In this document: positions 8,644 through 16,621 of the stretch, one piece after another | How the letters are laid out: each line of letters opens with the position of its first letter | Position numbering within the stretch: the first letter of the stretch is position 1 | Assembly (NCBI GenBank): GCA_046330435.1 | Contig: JAXLST010000013.1 | Span: forward strand, 62,001 to 126,000 | Direction: 5' to 3' | Source of the DNA: Ga0077560 sp046330435 | GTDB taxonomy: Bacteria > Actinomycetota > Thermoleophilia > Miltoncostaeales > Miltoncostaeaceae | DNA length: 64,000 nt | Position numbers and translations under genes: made by a program | Notes under the pieces: model-generated | What the model was told of the DNA's origin: nothing | The model's database searches: none | What the model saw: the letters and a program-made list of their open reading frames with translations, nothing else

Positions 8644-9219
8644 ATGTCCACCATCACGGATCACATCGCCGGGCGCGTGCGCGAGCTCCGGTCCGGGGCG
8701 GGGCTGTCGCTGGAGGCCCTGTCGGCCCGGTGCGGCGTGAGCCGCTCGATGCTCTCCCAGATCGAGCGGGGCGAGAGCAGCCCCACCGCGGTGGTGCTCG
8801 ACCGCATCGCCTCCGGTCTCGGCGTGCCGCTGGCGACGCTGTTCGACGCGCCGGCCGCGCCGCCGGACCCGGTGGTGCGCGCGGCGGACCGCACCACGTG
8901 GCGCGACCCGGCCTCCGGATACGTGCGCACCAACGTCTCGCCGCCCGGGTATCCGTCGCCCTTCGCGATCGTCGACGTGGAGCTGCCCCCCGGCGCCGAC
9001 GTGGGCTACGACAACGGCCCGCACCTGGCCGGCGTGCACCAGCAGGTGTGGGTGCGCGACGGTGTCCTGGAGCTCACCGCGGGCGGGGCCGTGCACGACC
9101 TGGGCCCGGGGGACTGCGTGGCGATGGAGCTGGACGCCCCCACCCGCTTCCGGAACACCGGCGCGTCGGTCGTGCGCTATGCGGTGGTGGTGGCCACGCC
9201 GCACCGGGGCGCGGCATGA
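8644..9219 (+). CDS. XRE-family regulator with C-terminal cupin domain
   Basis: 191-residue transcriptional regulator: a helix-turn-helix of the XRE/Cro type at about residues 8-65 (LSLEALSARCGVSRSMLSQI, then SPTAVVLDRIASGLGV) joined to a cupin barrel at about 90-185 (GDCVAMELDAPTRFRNTG) that would sense a small ligand. The ATG at 8644 is preferred over an in-frame GTG at 8623 because a CATAGT hexamer at 8631-8636 would then give a leaderless start. The stop overlaps the ATG of the following GNAT gene, so the regulator and acetyltransferase are one transcription unit; the ligand may relate to the acetyltransferase substrate. Confidence 0.88.
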   Translation: MSTITDHIAGRVRELRSGAGLSLEALSARCGVSRSMLSQIERGESSPTAVVLDRIASGLGVPLATLFDAPAAPPDPVVRAADRTTWRDPASGYVRTNVSPPGYPSPFAIVDVELPPGADVGYDNGPHLAGVHQQVWVRDGVLELTAGGAVHDLGPGDCVAMELDAPTRFRNTGASVVRYAVVVATPHRGAA

Positions 9220-9743
9220 GCGGCGGGCACGCGGTGCGCCCGCTGGAGGCCGTCGGCGAACGCGAGCTGCGGGAGCTGGGGGACGTGCTCATCGACTGCG
9301 TGGAGGGCGGCGACTCGATCGGCTTCATGCTGCCGATGACCCGCGAGAAGGCCGATCGCTTCTGGAGGGGGGTCGCCGACGGCATCGCGGCCGGCGACCG
9401 GCGGGTGTTCGTCGCCGAGGACCCCGGCGGGGTCATCGTGGGGACGGTGTCGGTGGTGTGGGCGCCGCAGGAGAACCAGCCGCACCGGGCGGAGATCGCC
9501 AAGCTGCAGGTGCACCGCCGGGCGCGCCGCCGCGGGCTGGGGGCCGCCCTGATGGCCGCCGCCGAGCGGGCCGCCGCCGAGGCCGGCCGCACCGTGCTGG
9601 TGCTGGACACCGCCAGCCCCGACGCGGAGCGGCTCTACGAGCGGGGCGGGTGGACGCGGTGCGGGGTCATCCCCGGGTACGCGCTGCTCCCCGACGGCGC
9701 GCGGTGCGACACCGTCGTGTTCTGGAAGCACCTGGAGGGGTGA
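9216..9743 (+). CDS. GNAT-family N-acetyltransferase
   Basis: 175-residue acetyl-CoA-dependent acetyltransferase. The GNAT core is clear: AEIAKLQVHRRARRRGLGAA near residue 90-110 contains the R/Q-x-x-G-x-G/A acetyl-CoA loop, followed by an alanine-rich helix, VLDTASPDAERLYERGGW and the terminal strand. Translation starts at an ATGA overlap with the XRE-cupin gene. The substrate is not evident; GNAT proteins paired with XRE-cupin regulators are often small-molecule or antibiotic-modifying enzymes, but that is association only. Confidence 0.88.
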   Translation: MSGGHAVRPLEAVGERELRELGDVLIDCVEGGDSIGFMLPMTREKADRFWRGVADGIAAGDRRVFVAEDPGGVIVGTVSVVWAPQENQPHRAEIAKLQVHRRARRRGLGAALMAAAERAAAEAGRTVLVLDTASPDAERLYERGGWTRCGVIPGYALLPDGARCDTVVFWKHLEG

Positions 9744-9753
9744 CGCCCCTGCC

Positions 9754-9784
9754 GGCGGCCGGGACGGGGAGACCCGGCCGCCGT
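9754..9784. terminator. Bidirectional hairpin between convergent genes
   Basis: Perfect 11-bp inverted repeat CGGCGGCCGGG (9754-9764) and CCCGGCCGCCG (9774-9784) with a 9-nt loop. It sits between the GNAT stop on the plus strand and the transglutaminase stop on the minus strand, so it can serve both transcripts. Confidence 0.6.
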
Positions 9785-9798
9785 GTGCGGGGGACCGC

Positions 9799-10659
9799 TC
9801 AGCCCGCCGGTGCCGCCTCGGGCAGGCCGATGTCGGAGATCTCGACCGTCACCAGCATCTTCTCGGTGGGCGCGCCGACGTAGGTGCCGCGGAACGGCGG
9901 CACGTCGTAGTAGTCGCGACCCACCCCGATGCGGATGTAGTGGTCGAGGTTGGGGTCCGGGTGCGTCGGGTCGAACTCCACCCACCCGGCGCCCGGCACC
10001 CACGCGTCGCACCAGGCGTGGCTCTCGCCCGGCTCGTCCCGGCCCGGCTGGAACAGCCAGCCGCTCACGTACCGGGCGGGCACGCCGCGCCGGCGGCACA
10101 GGGCGAGGAACAGGTGCGCCATGTCCTGGCACACCCCGCGGCGCACCTGGATGAGGCGCTCCACCGTGGTGTCCACGCCGGTGCTCCCGCGCTCGTACCG
10201 GATGCTCTCGTTGACCTTGCGCTCCATCGCGCGCAGCCACAGGCCCACGTCGTCGATCTCGTCCACCTCGAGGCCCTGCGCGAAGTAGTCGACCGACTCC
10301 GGCCAGTGGACCAGCGCGGACGGCGCCAGGTAGTCGCTCATGCGGTCCTGCAGGTCGCGGTCGAGCAGCAGCCCCCACGGGGCCCTCGGGGGCAGGGGCG
10401 GGTGCGGCGTGACCGTCACCACGGCGTGAGCGTCCACCACGAGCCCGGTGTGCGGCCCCTCGATCTGGAACCACGCCACCTCGTTGCCGAACGCGTCGAC
10501 GTGGCGGTGCACCTCCGTGGGCGGGTCCGTGACGATCTCGCAGAGCTCCACCTGCTGCCGCCCGTTCCCGCGGGGGCACAGCCGGATCTCGTTGACGCTC
10601 TCGCGGACCTCCCCCGCGTAGCGCATCTCAGTTCTGTGCCTGGCGCGCAGCCTGAGCAC
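9799..10659 (-). CDS. Transglutaminase-like cysteine peptidase-fold protein
   Basis: 286 residues. An N-terminal beta-sandwich (about 1-90) precedes a transglutaminase core with the triad C177 (RRGVCQDMAH), H214 (GESHAWCDAW) and D230 (WVEFDPTHPD). This type is found with a circularly permuted ATP-grasp protein and an alpha-E protein, and the same three are adjacent here: its start overlaps the alpha-E gene by about 32 nt. Comparative studies of the set propose synthesis, modification or cleavage of a peptide-like product, but no product is known. The ATG start is supported by the family N-terminus MLRLRARHRTEMRYAG. Confidence 0.9.
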   Translation of the reverse strand: MLRLRARHRTEMRYAGEVRESVNEIRLCPRGNGRQQVELCEIVTDPPTEVHRHVDAFGNEVAWFQIEGPHTGLVVDAHAVVTVTPHPPLPPRAPWGLLLDRDLQDRMSDYLAPSALVHWPESVDYFAQGLEVDEIDDVGLWLRAMERKVNESIRYERGSTGVDTTVERLIQVRRGVCQDMAHLFLALCRRRGVPARYVSGWLFQPGRDEPGESHAWCDAWVPGAGWVEFDPTHPDPNLDHYIRIGVGRDYYDVPPFRGTYVGAPTEKMLVTVEISDIGLPEAAPAG

Positions 10660-11638
10660 GCTGCGGACCCCCTTCCCGTCCCGACGGATACGCGAAGCAG
10701 CTGGCGGCCACCGCCGCGTCGATCTCGTTGCAGCGGCGCTGCACCCGGTCCATGGCGGCGCCGAGCGCGCCGTTCCACGGTACCGACCCCTCGTCGGCCA
10801 GCTCGGACCGGGCCGTGGCGATGAGCGCGAGCGGCGGGCTCCCGGCGACCATGTCCCCGGCGCCGACCAGGGCGTCCATGGCCTCCGCGACCTGGTCGAG
10901 GCAGTGCGCCACCGACCGCGGGAAGTGGTGGTCCACCACCAGGAACCGGGCGATCTCGCGCGGCGACCCCAGGCCCATGTCCAGCTGCAGGTACGCCTCG
11001 TCGGCGCCCACCGAGCGCAGCAGGCTGCGCCACTGGTGCAGCTCGGCGCCCGGCATCATCGCCGGGTCCGCCGGGGCGATGAGGTGGAACTTCACCTCCA
11101 GCAGGCGGGCCGTCTTCTCGGCCCGTTCGACGTACCGCCCCATCCGCAGGAAGTGCCAGGACGCGTCGTGCCGCATGCCCTGGTCGATGAGCCCCTGCAG
11201 CAGCGCCGAGGCCCGGCGCACCTGACGGCTGAACGGGTACACGCCCTCCCGGGTGATGCGCCCCGCCGGCCAGGACCGCAGGTCCAGGTACACGGCGTTG
11301 AGGGCCTCCCACACCTCGGTGGGCAGCAGGTCGCGCACCGCGTGGGCGTTCTGCCGCGCCCGCTGCAGGCACGAGATCACGCTGTTGGGGTTCGCGTTGG
11401 AGAACGACAGGAACCACGCCACCGAGCGCTCGTCGGCCCGGCGGTGGGTCTCCAGGAAGTGCTCCAGATCACCGGTGATGTCCACCAGCGGCTCCCACAC
11501 GGTGCGCCGGCCCGCGCCGTTGGCGTCGGCGCTCTCCAGCGTCATGGCGTGGCTCACCTCGAGGAGCCGCGCGTACGTGTCGGCGCGCTCCACTGAGCGG
11601 GCCATCCAGTACAGGGAGTCGGCGACACGGGCGAGCAT
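10628..11638 (-). CDS. Alpha-E domain protein
   Basis: 336-residue, almost entirely alpha-helical protein of the alpha-E family (DUF403). The family N-terminus LARVADSLYWMARSVERADT is present and recurs as a second internal copy HFLRMGRYVERAEKTARLLE, consistent with an ancient helical duplication. No catalytic function is established. Its ATG shares one nucleotide with the stop of the ATP-grasp gene (TGATG) and its end overlaps the transglutaminase gene, so all three are co-translated. Confidence 0.9.
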   Translation of the reverse strand: MLARVADSLYWMARSVERADTYARLLEVSHAMTLESADANGAGRRTVWEPLVDITGDLEHFLETHRRADERSVAWFLSFSNANPNSVISCLQRARQNAHAVRDLLPTEVWEALNAVYLDLRSWPAGRITREGVYPFSRQVRRASALLQGLIDQGMRHDASWHFLRMGRYVERAEKTARLLEVKFHLIAPADPAMMPGAELHQWRSLLRSVGADEAYLQLDMGLGSPREIARFLVVDHHFPRSVAHCLDQVAEAMDALVGAGDMVAGSPPLALIATARSELADEGSVPWNGALGAAMDRVQRRCNEIDAAVAASCFAYPSGREGGPQRAQAARQAQN

Positions 11639-13071
11639 CAGCGGGCCAGCACCCAGGTGTCCTTGCTGCCGCCGCCCTGCGAGGAGTTCACGACCAGCGA
11701 CCCGTCCTCCAGGGCCACGCGGGTGAGGCCGCCGGGCACGGCGATGGGCTCCGCGCCGTAGGTGATGAACGGCCGCAGGTCGATGTGGCGGGCCCGGAAC
11801 CGGCCGTCCAGGAACACCGGCGCGCGGGACAGCGACACGGTCTCCTGGGCGATGTAGCCGCGCGGGTTCTGCTGGATGCGGCGCGCGAACACCCGCCGCT
11901 CGTCGGGGGTGGCGTGCGGCCCGATGAGGATGCCGTAGCCGCCGGCCCCGTCCACGGCCTTCACCACGAGGGTGTCGAGGTTGTCGAGCACGTGCTGCCG
12001 GTCGCGCTCGTCGTCGAGCAGGAAGGTCCGCACCTGCTCCAGCACCGGCTCCTCGCCCAGGAAGTACCGGATGATCGCCGGCATGAACGCGTAGACGGCC
12101 TTGTCGTCGGCGATCCCCGTGCCGGGGGCGTTGCAGATGCCGACGGTGCCCGCCCGGTAGGCGCCCATGAGCCCCGGCACGCCCAGCAGGGAGTCGGGGC
12201 GCAGGGCGACCGGGTCGAGGTACCAGTCGTCGATGCGGCGGTAGATCACGTCCACCGGGTCGTGGCCGGTGGTGGTCTTCACGTAGACGCGGCGGTTGCG
12301 CACCACCAGGTCGCGGCCCTCCACCAGCGGCACGCCCATCTGCTGCGCCAGGAACGTGTGCTCGTAGTAGGCGGAGTTGAACGCGCCGGGCGTGAGCACC
12401 ACGATGCGCGGGTCGCGGACCTGCTCGGGCGCCCCGTAGGCGAGGGCCTGCCGCAGCATCAGCGGCGCGTGGTCGACGCTCACCACGTCGTGGCCGCGGA
12501 ACGCCTCCGGGAAGACCCGGCGCATGAACGCCCGGTTCTGCACCACGTAGGAGAGCCCGGACGGGGTGCGCAGGTTGTCCTCCAGCACCCGCCACGTGCC
12601 GCGGTCGTCGCGCACCAGGTCGATGCCGGCGAAGTGCACCCACCGGCCGTGCGGCGGGGTGACCCCCACCATCTCGCGCATGTAGCCGTTGCACGACGCC
12701 AGCAACCGGTACGGGACCACGCCGTCCTGCACGCACTTGCGCTCGCCGTAGACATCGGCCAGGAACGCGTCGAGGGCCCGTACGCGCTGGCGCAGCCCCA
12801 CCTCCAGGCGCGACCAGTCGTCGGGCGGCACCAGCCGCGGCAGCAGGTCGAACGGGAACGGGTGCTCCCGGCCGTGGTGCGCGAACGTGATGCCCTCGTT
12901 GAGGTAGCACGCGCCGGCGAGCTCCGACTTGCGGGCGAACGTGTCGGGCCGCAGGGTCGCGAGCCCGTCGTAGAGGCCCTGGTAGGGGCCCCGCGGGGCC
13001 TCGGGCTCCTCGAACATCTCGTCGAAGTACCCGGCGACCCGGTAGTCGTCGAACAGCGTGTTCACGCGCAT
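11638..13071 (-). CDS. Circularly permuted type 2 ATP-grasp protein
   Basis: 477-residue protein of the circularly permuted ATP-grasp family (DUF404/DUF407 type), first gene of the ATP-grasp/alpha-E/transglutaminase operon. Diagnostic stretches are VHFAGIDLVRDDRGTW, VLEDNLRTPSGLSYV, NAPGTGIADDKAVYAF and LVVKAVDGAGGYGILIGP, the last two forming the ATP-binding region, plus the C-terminal VVNSSQGGGSKDTWV. ATP-grasp enzymes ligate carboxylates to amines or thiols via acyl-phosphates; the substrate of this subgroup is unknown. Length and both ends match the family. Confidence 0.92.
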   Translation of the reverse strand: MRVNTLFDDYRVAGYFDEMFEEPEAPRGPYQGLYDGLATLRPDTFARKSELAGACYLNEGITFAHHGREHPFPFDLLPRLVPPDDWSRLEVGLRQRVRALDAFLADVYGERKCVQDGVVPYRLLASCNGYMREMVGVTPPHGRWVHFAGIDLVRDDRGTWRVLEDNLRTPSGLSYVVQNRAFMRRVFPEAFRGHDVVSVDHAPLMLRQALAYGAPEQVRDPRIVVLTPGAFNSAYYEHTFLAQQMGVPLVEGRDLVVRNRRVYVKTTTGHDPVDVIYRRIDDWYLDPVALRPDSLLGVPGLMGAYRAGTVGICNAPGTGIADDKAVYAFMPAIIRYFLGEEPVLEQVRTFLLDDERDRQHVLDNLDTLVVKAVDGAGGYGILIGPHATPDERRVFARRIQQNPRGYIAQETVSLSRAPVFLDGRFRARHIDLRPFITYGAEPIAVPGGLTRVALEDGSLVVNSSQGGGSKDTWVLAR

Positions 13072-13141
13072 CCCCAGTGGCGAACCGGGACGGAGCGTAC
13101 GGGCGCCGTCCGGGGGGCCGCTTTGGCCCTGCGCACAAGCG

Positions 13142-14440
13142 TCAGCCCCGGGTGTCCTCCGTGGGGACCAGGCCGGTGGCGCGCGCGAGCTGCCGGTCGG
13201 CCGCCACGACGGCCACCGCGACGACCGCCGCGGAGGCCAGGGTGATGACCTCGAACGAGGTGACGGCGCTCGCCGCGGACGCGGTCGCGGGGCCCAGCGT
13301 GTAGCCCGCGGCGAACACCAGCGTCATCACCGACGACGACAGCCCGTAGTTGCCCCCCATGCCCGCCCGGTCCACCGCCTCGGCGAGCAGCGGTCCGGTG
13401 GGCGCCGCCATGACGGCGAGCGCCGTCCCGAGCGCGGCGAGGGCCAGCGCCACCGGGACCGGCCCCGGGGCGAGCGGCACCAGCGGCAGCAGCGCGGCGC
13501 CCGCCAGCCCGCCGACCAGCAGGGGCCGCCGCCGCCCGTGCCGGTCGCTCCACCGGCCCGCCAGCGGCGACACCAGGAAGAAGGCCAGGAACCACGCGGC
13601 GAACACCAGGCCCACACCGGTCGAGGACAGGCCGAAGCGGTCGTCGAGGTGCAGCGGCACCAGGGGCTCCAGCAGCGCGAGCACCGCAGCGAGCACCGCG
13701 AGCCCGATGGCACCGCCCCGGGCGCCGGGCTGCCGCACCAGCGCCCGCACGGCGGGGAACAGCGGCGGGGTGACGGTGCCGGGGCGCCGGGTCTCGGGCA
13801 GCGCGGCGACCAGGGGCAGGAGCACCAGCGGGAGCGCCGCCGCCGCGAGGAAGGTCCAGCCGGTCCCGAACGCGTCGATCATGGGACCGCCGACCACCGG
13901 GCCCAGCAGGCCCGCCCCGCCGCCCAGGGTCTCCGCGAGGGCCATGCGGTACCCCAGGCGCTCCTGAGGGACCGTGTCGCTGAGGGCCGCGAGGCCCGCG
14001 GTCCAGATGAGGCAGCCGGCGACGCCCTGCAGCGCCCGGGCGATGGTGAGGGTGGCCACGCCGTCGGCGGCCGCGAACGCGACGGTCGCGACGAGCATGA
14101 GGACGACGCTGCCCACCATCACCGGGCGGCGGCCCAGGCGGTCGGCGGCCCGGCCCGCGAACGGGGAGGTCACCAGCTGGGCCAGCGGGAACGCCAGGAA
14201 GATGGCGGCGGCCAGGGAGTCGGACAGCCCGTACCGGTCGGCGAACCGCGGCAGCGCCGGCACCACGAGGGTGAACAGGACGTTGTCGAGGAAGATGAGC
14301 GCCACGACCACCCGGAACACCCGGGCCTCGCCGCGCGGCACGTCCGGGGGCATCGGTGCCTGGCCGCTCCACGCCGGGGGCCGCACCGGCCCCGGAACCA
14401 CGAACGGGGGCGCGAGGCCCCCGTCCGCTGCGATCCGCAC
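13142..14440 (-). CDS. MFS transporter
   Basis: 432-residue major facilitator superfamily protein with about 12 membrane segments. The first-loop motif GRAADRLGRRP (about residue 97) and its counterpart GRWSDRHGRRRP in the second half are present, as in drug:H+ antiporters (DHA1-like). A GTG start with AAGGGGG upstream gives a 30-residue cytoplasmic N-terminus; an ATG at 14353 is an alternative that still retains the whole membrane domain. Substrate unknown. It is 70 bp downstream in orientation from the divergent-looking end of the ATP-grasp gene, on the same strand, but not obviously in that operon. Confidence 0.88.
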   Translation of the reverse strand: MRIAADGGLAPPFVVPGPVRPPAWSGQAPMPPDVPRGEARVFRVVVALIFLDNVLFTLVVPALPRFADRYGLSDSLAAAIFLAFPLAQLVTSPFAGRAADRLGRRPVMVGSVVLMLVATVAFAAADGVATLTIARALQGVAGCLIWTAGLAALSDTVPQERLGYRMALAETLGGGAGLLGPVVGGPMIDAFGTGWTFLAAAALPLVLLPLVAALPETRRPGTVTPPLFPAVRALVRQPGARGGAIGLAVLAAVLALLEPLVPLHLDDRFGLSSTGVGLVFAAWFLAFFLVSPLAGRWSDRHGRRRPLLVGGLAGAALLPLVPLAPGPVPVALALAALGTALAVMAAPTGPLLAEAVDRAGMGGNYGLSSSVMTLVFAAGYTLGPATASAASAVTSFEVITLASAAVVAVAVVAADRQLARATGLVPTEDTRG

Positions 14441-14544
14441 ATGCCCCCTTCAAGGTGGCAGTTATGCGTGCCACATCATGCACATTTCCGGAGCCCCCGT
14501 GTGGGGGGATCCGGCCCGTTCTTACAAGCGTGTGACGAAGAGCG

Positions 14545-15189
14545 TCAGTCGACCAGGCGGCGTTCCACCGCCCAGCGGCTCAGCTCGTGGCGGGTCGAGA
14601 GCTGCAGCTTGCGCAGGACGGCCGACACGTGGGCCTCCACGGTCTTCACCGAGATCCCCAGCCGCTGGGCGATCTCCTTGTAGAGGTAGCCCCTCGCGAT
14701 GTGCCGCAGGACCTCCCGTTCCCGGGCGGTGAGCTGGTCCAGGCCGTCGTCGCCGGCGGCCTCCGGCAGCGCCCCGGCGAACGCGTCCAGGACGAAGCCC
14801 GCCAGGCGCGGCGAGAACACCGCGTCGCCCTCGTGCACCCGCCGGATGGCGTCCGCCAGGTCCTCGCCGGAGATCGTCTTGGTCACGTAGCCCCGCGCGC
14901 CGGCGCGCACGACGGCGATGACGTCCTCCGGCGCGTCGCTCACCGACAGCGCCAGGAACCGGGTGGCGGGCCGCGCGGCGCCGGCCTGGCGGATCACCTC
15001 GACGCCCCCGCCGCCGGGCATGTGGACGTCCAGCAGCACCACGTCGGGCTCGGCCTCGGCGATGCGGGCGACGGCGTCCTCCACCCCGCCGGCCTCGGCC
15101 ACCACGTCCACCGCGCCCTCCAGTTCGGCGCGCACGCCGGCGCGGAAGATGGCGTGGTCGTCCACGATCACCACGCGCGGGCGGGTCAC
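14545..15189 (-). CDS. NarL/LuxR-family response regulator
   Basis: 214-residue two-component regulator. The receiver domain has the acidic pair D10/D11 and phospho-acceptor D54 (VVLLDVHMPGG), and a LuxR-type helix-turn-helix closes the protein (LTAREREVLRHIARG, then ISVKTVEAHV). The GTG start overlaps the stop of the PspC-histidine kinase gene (GTGA), so kinase and regulator are a cognate pair in an operon led by the PspC/LiaF protein. Paired GGGGTCATCCCC boxes ahead of that operon are the likely binding site. Confidence 0.93.
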   Translation of the reverse strand: MTRPRVVIVDDHAIFRAGVRAELEGAVDVVAEAGGVEDAVARIAEAEPDVVLLDVHMPGGGGVEVIRQAGAARPATRFLALSVSDAPEDVIAVVRAGARGYVTKTISGEDLADAIRRVHEGDAVFSPRLAGFVLDAFAGALPEAAGDDGLDQLTAREREVLRHIARGYLYKEIAQRLGISVKTVEAHVSAVLRKLQLSTRHELSRWAVERRLVD

Positions 15190-16409
15190 GGCGCCTCCAG
15201 GGGCAGGGTGAGCTCCACCTCGGTGCCGGCGGGGCCGCTGGTCACCTGCGCCCGCCCGCCGTGGCGCGCCATGCGGCCCACCACCGAGTCGCGCAGGCCG
15301 TGCCGCCCGGCGGGGACGGCGGCCGGGTCGAACCCGGGACCGCGGTCGCGCACGAACACCTCGGCGGCGTCCGGCGTGACCTCGGCGAACACGGACACCG
15401 GGCCGGGCGCCGCGAACTTGGCCGCGTTCACCATCGCCTCGCGAGCCGCGGCCACCAGCGCCGCCACGCGTGGGTCGAGCTCGCGGTCGCCCACCGCGAC
15501 CACGTCGATGGGCACGCCGTGGGCGTCCTCCACCTCCGCGGCCGCCGCCTCCAGGGCCGTGGCGAAGCGGTCCGGGCCGTCCTGCCCCCCGCCCCACAGC
15601 CAGGCGCGCAGCTCCCGCTCCTGCCGCCGGGCGAGCGTCGCGACGGCACGTGGGTCGTCGGCCTGCCGCTGCACCAGCGCGAGGGTCTGCAGCACCGAGT
15701 CGTGCAGGTGCGCGGCCATCTCGGCGCGTTCCTGGGTGCGGATGCGCTCGGCCCGCTCCTCGCCGAGGCTCGCCGCGAGGCGCCACAGCAGCGGGGTGAC
15801 GACCAGCGCGAGCGCGGCGACCAGGGCGGCGCCCCACAGCAGCCCCTCCCGCACGGAGGTGACGAACCCCGTGGTCATGAGGAACGCGGTGACCGCGCCG
15901 GCCACGAGCACCGCGCCCAGGGCGAGCCGCCCCGGCGTGACCGGGAAGCCGCGCGTGCGGGAGGGGGCGGCCTCCTGCCGGCGCGGGCGGGCCGTCGCGC
16001 TGCGGTACCAGATGAGGCCCGCGCCGGCCGACGCCAGCACCACCGGCCACACGACGGTGTCGCTGAACGGCAGTCCCAGCCGGCGCACGCCCAGCAGGAG
16101 GGCGAGCACCAGCATCCCCAGGCCGGTGGCGACCCGCCAGGGCCGGGCCGCACCGCGGTCGGGCGCGGGGCGCGCCTCGGCCGCCGGCGCCTCCCCCGAC
16201 ACGGGGATGAGGAGCCAGGCGACCCCGTAGAGCACGACCCCGATGCCGCCCGCGAGCGCGGCGCCGATGAACGCCACCCGCAGGATCACCGGGTCGATGC
16301 CAAGCTCCCGGGCGATCCCCGCGCAGACGCCCGCGACCACGCGGTCCGACGGGTCGCGCCGGACCCGCGTGGTGCGGGCGGTGTGCGTGCGGCCGGTCAC
16401 GCCGGCCAT
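15186..16409 (-). CDS. Sensor histidine kinase with N-terminal PspC domain
   Basis: 407 residues. An N-terminal PspC domain (about 15-72; VVAGVCAGIARELGIDPVIL and a membrane segment) is followed by further membrane helices, a short DHp region with the phospho-acceptor in HLHDSVLQTL near residue 233 (HisKA_3 type) and a HATPase domain ending TEVELTLPLE, with GRHGLRDSV as its G-box. This PspC-kinase arrangement is an actinobacterial envelope-stress architecture. It overlaps its response regulator by 4 nt and follows a small membrane protein by 17 nt. Confidence 0.92.
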   Translation of the reverse strand: MAGVTGRTHTARTTRVRRDPSDRVVAGVCAGIARELGIDPVILRVAFIGAALAGGIGVVLYGVAWLLIPVSGEAPAAEARPAPDRGAARPWRVATGLGMLVLALLLGVRRLGLPFSDTVVWPVVLASAGAGLIWYRSATARPRRQEAAPSRTRGFPVTPGRLALGAVLVAGAVTAFLMTTGFVTSVREGLLWGAALVAALALVVTPLLWRLAASLGEERAERIRTQERAEMAAHLHDSVLQTLALVQRQADDPRAVATLARRQERELRAWLWGGGQDGPDRFATALEAAAAEVEDAHGVPIDVVAVGDRELDPRVAALVAAAREAMVNAAKFAAPGPVSVFAEVTPDAAEVFVRDRGPGFDPAAVPAGRHGLRDSVVGRMARHGGRAQVTSGPAGTEVELTLPLEAP

Positions 16410-16426
16410 GTTGGCAGGGCGGCGGG

Positions 16427-16621
16427 TCAGTCCCGGTCCTCCCGGCGCAGGCCCGAGGTGAGCAGGGCGGCGCCCGCCGCCGCGAGGACGGCGGGCACGA
16501 GGTCCGGGAACCCCAGGTCGATGCGCCCGGCGGCGGCGAGCCCCAGCAGGACCCCGAGGGCGGCGATCGCCGCCCCCGAGACCAGCGAGCAGATGTCCAC
16601 GCGCCGGCGCATCCCCGTCAC
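16427..16621 (-). CDS. Small two-helix membrane protein
   Basis: 64 residues with two hydrophobic helices (about 11-30 and 38-56) and a charged RREDRD tail. It overlaps the end of the PspC/LiaF gene by 4 nt and precedes the PspC-kinase, so it belongs to the envelope-stress operon. No family recognised; size and topology would suit a small regulatory or anti-kinase membrane protein, which is inference from position only. Confidence 0.65.
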   Translation of the reverse strand: MTGMRRRVDICSLVSGAAIAALGVLLGLAAAGRIDLGFPDLVPAVLAAAGAALLTSGLRREDRD

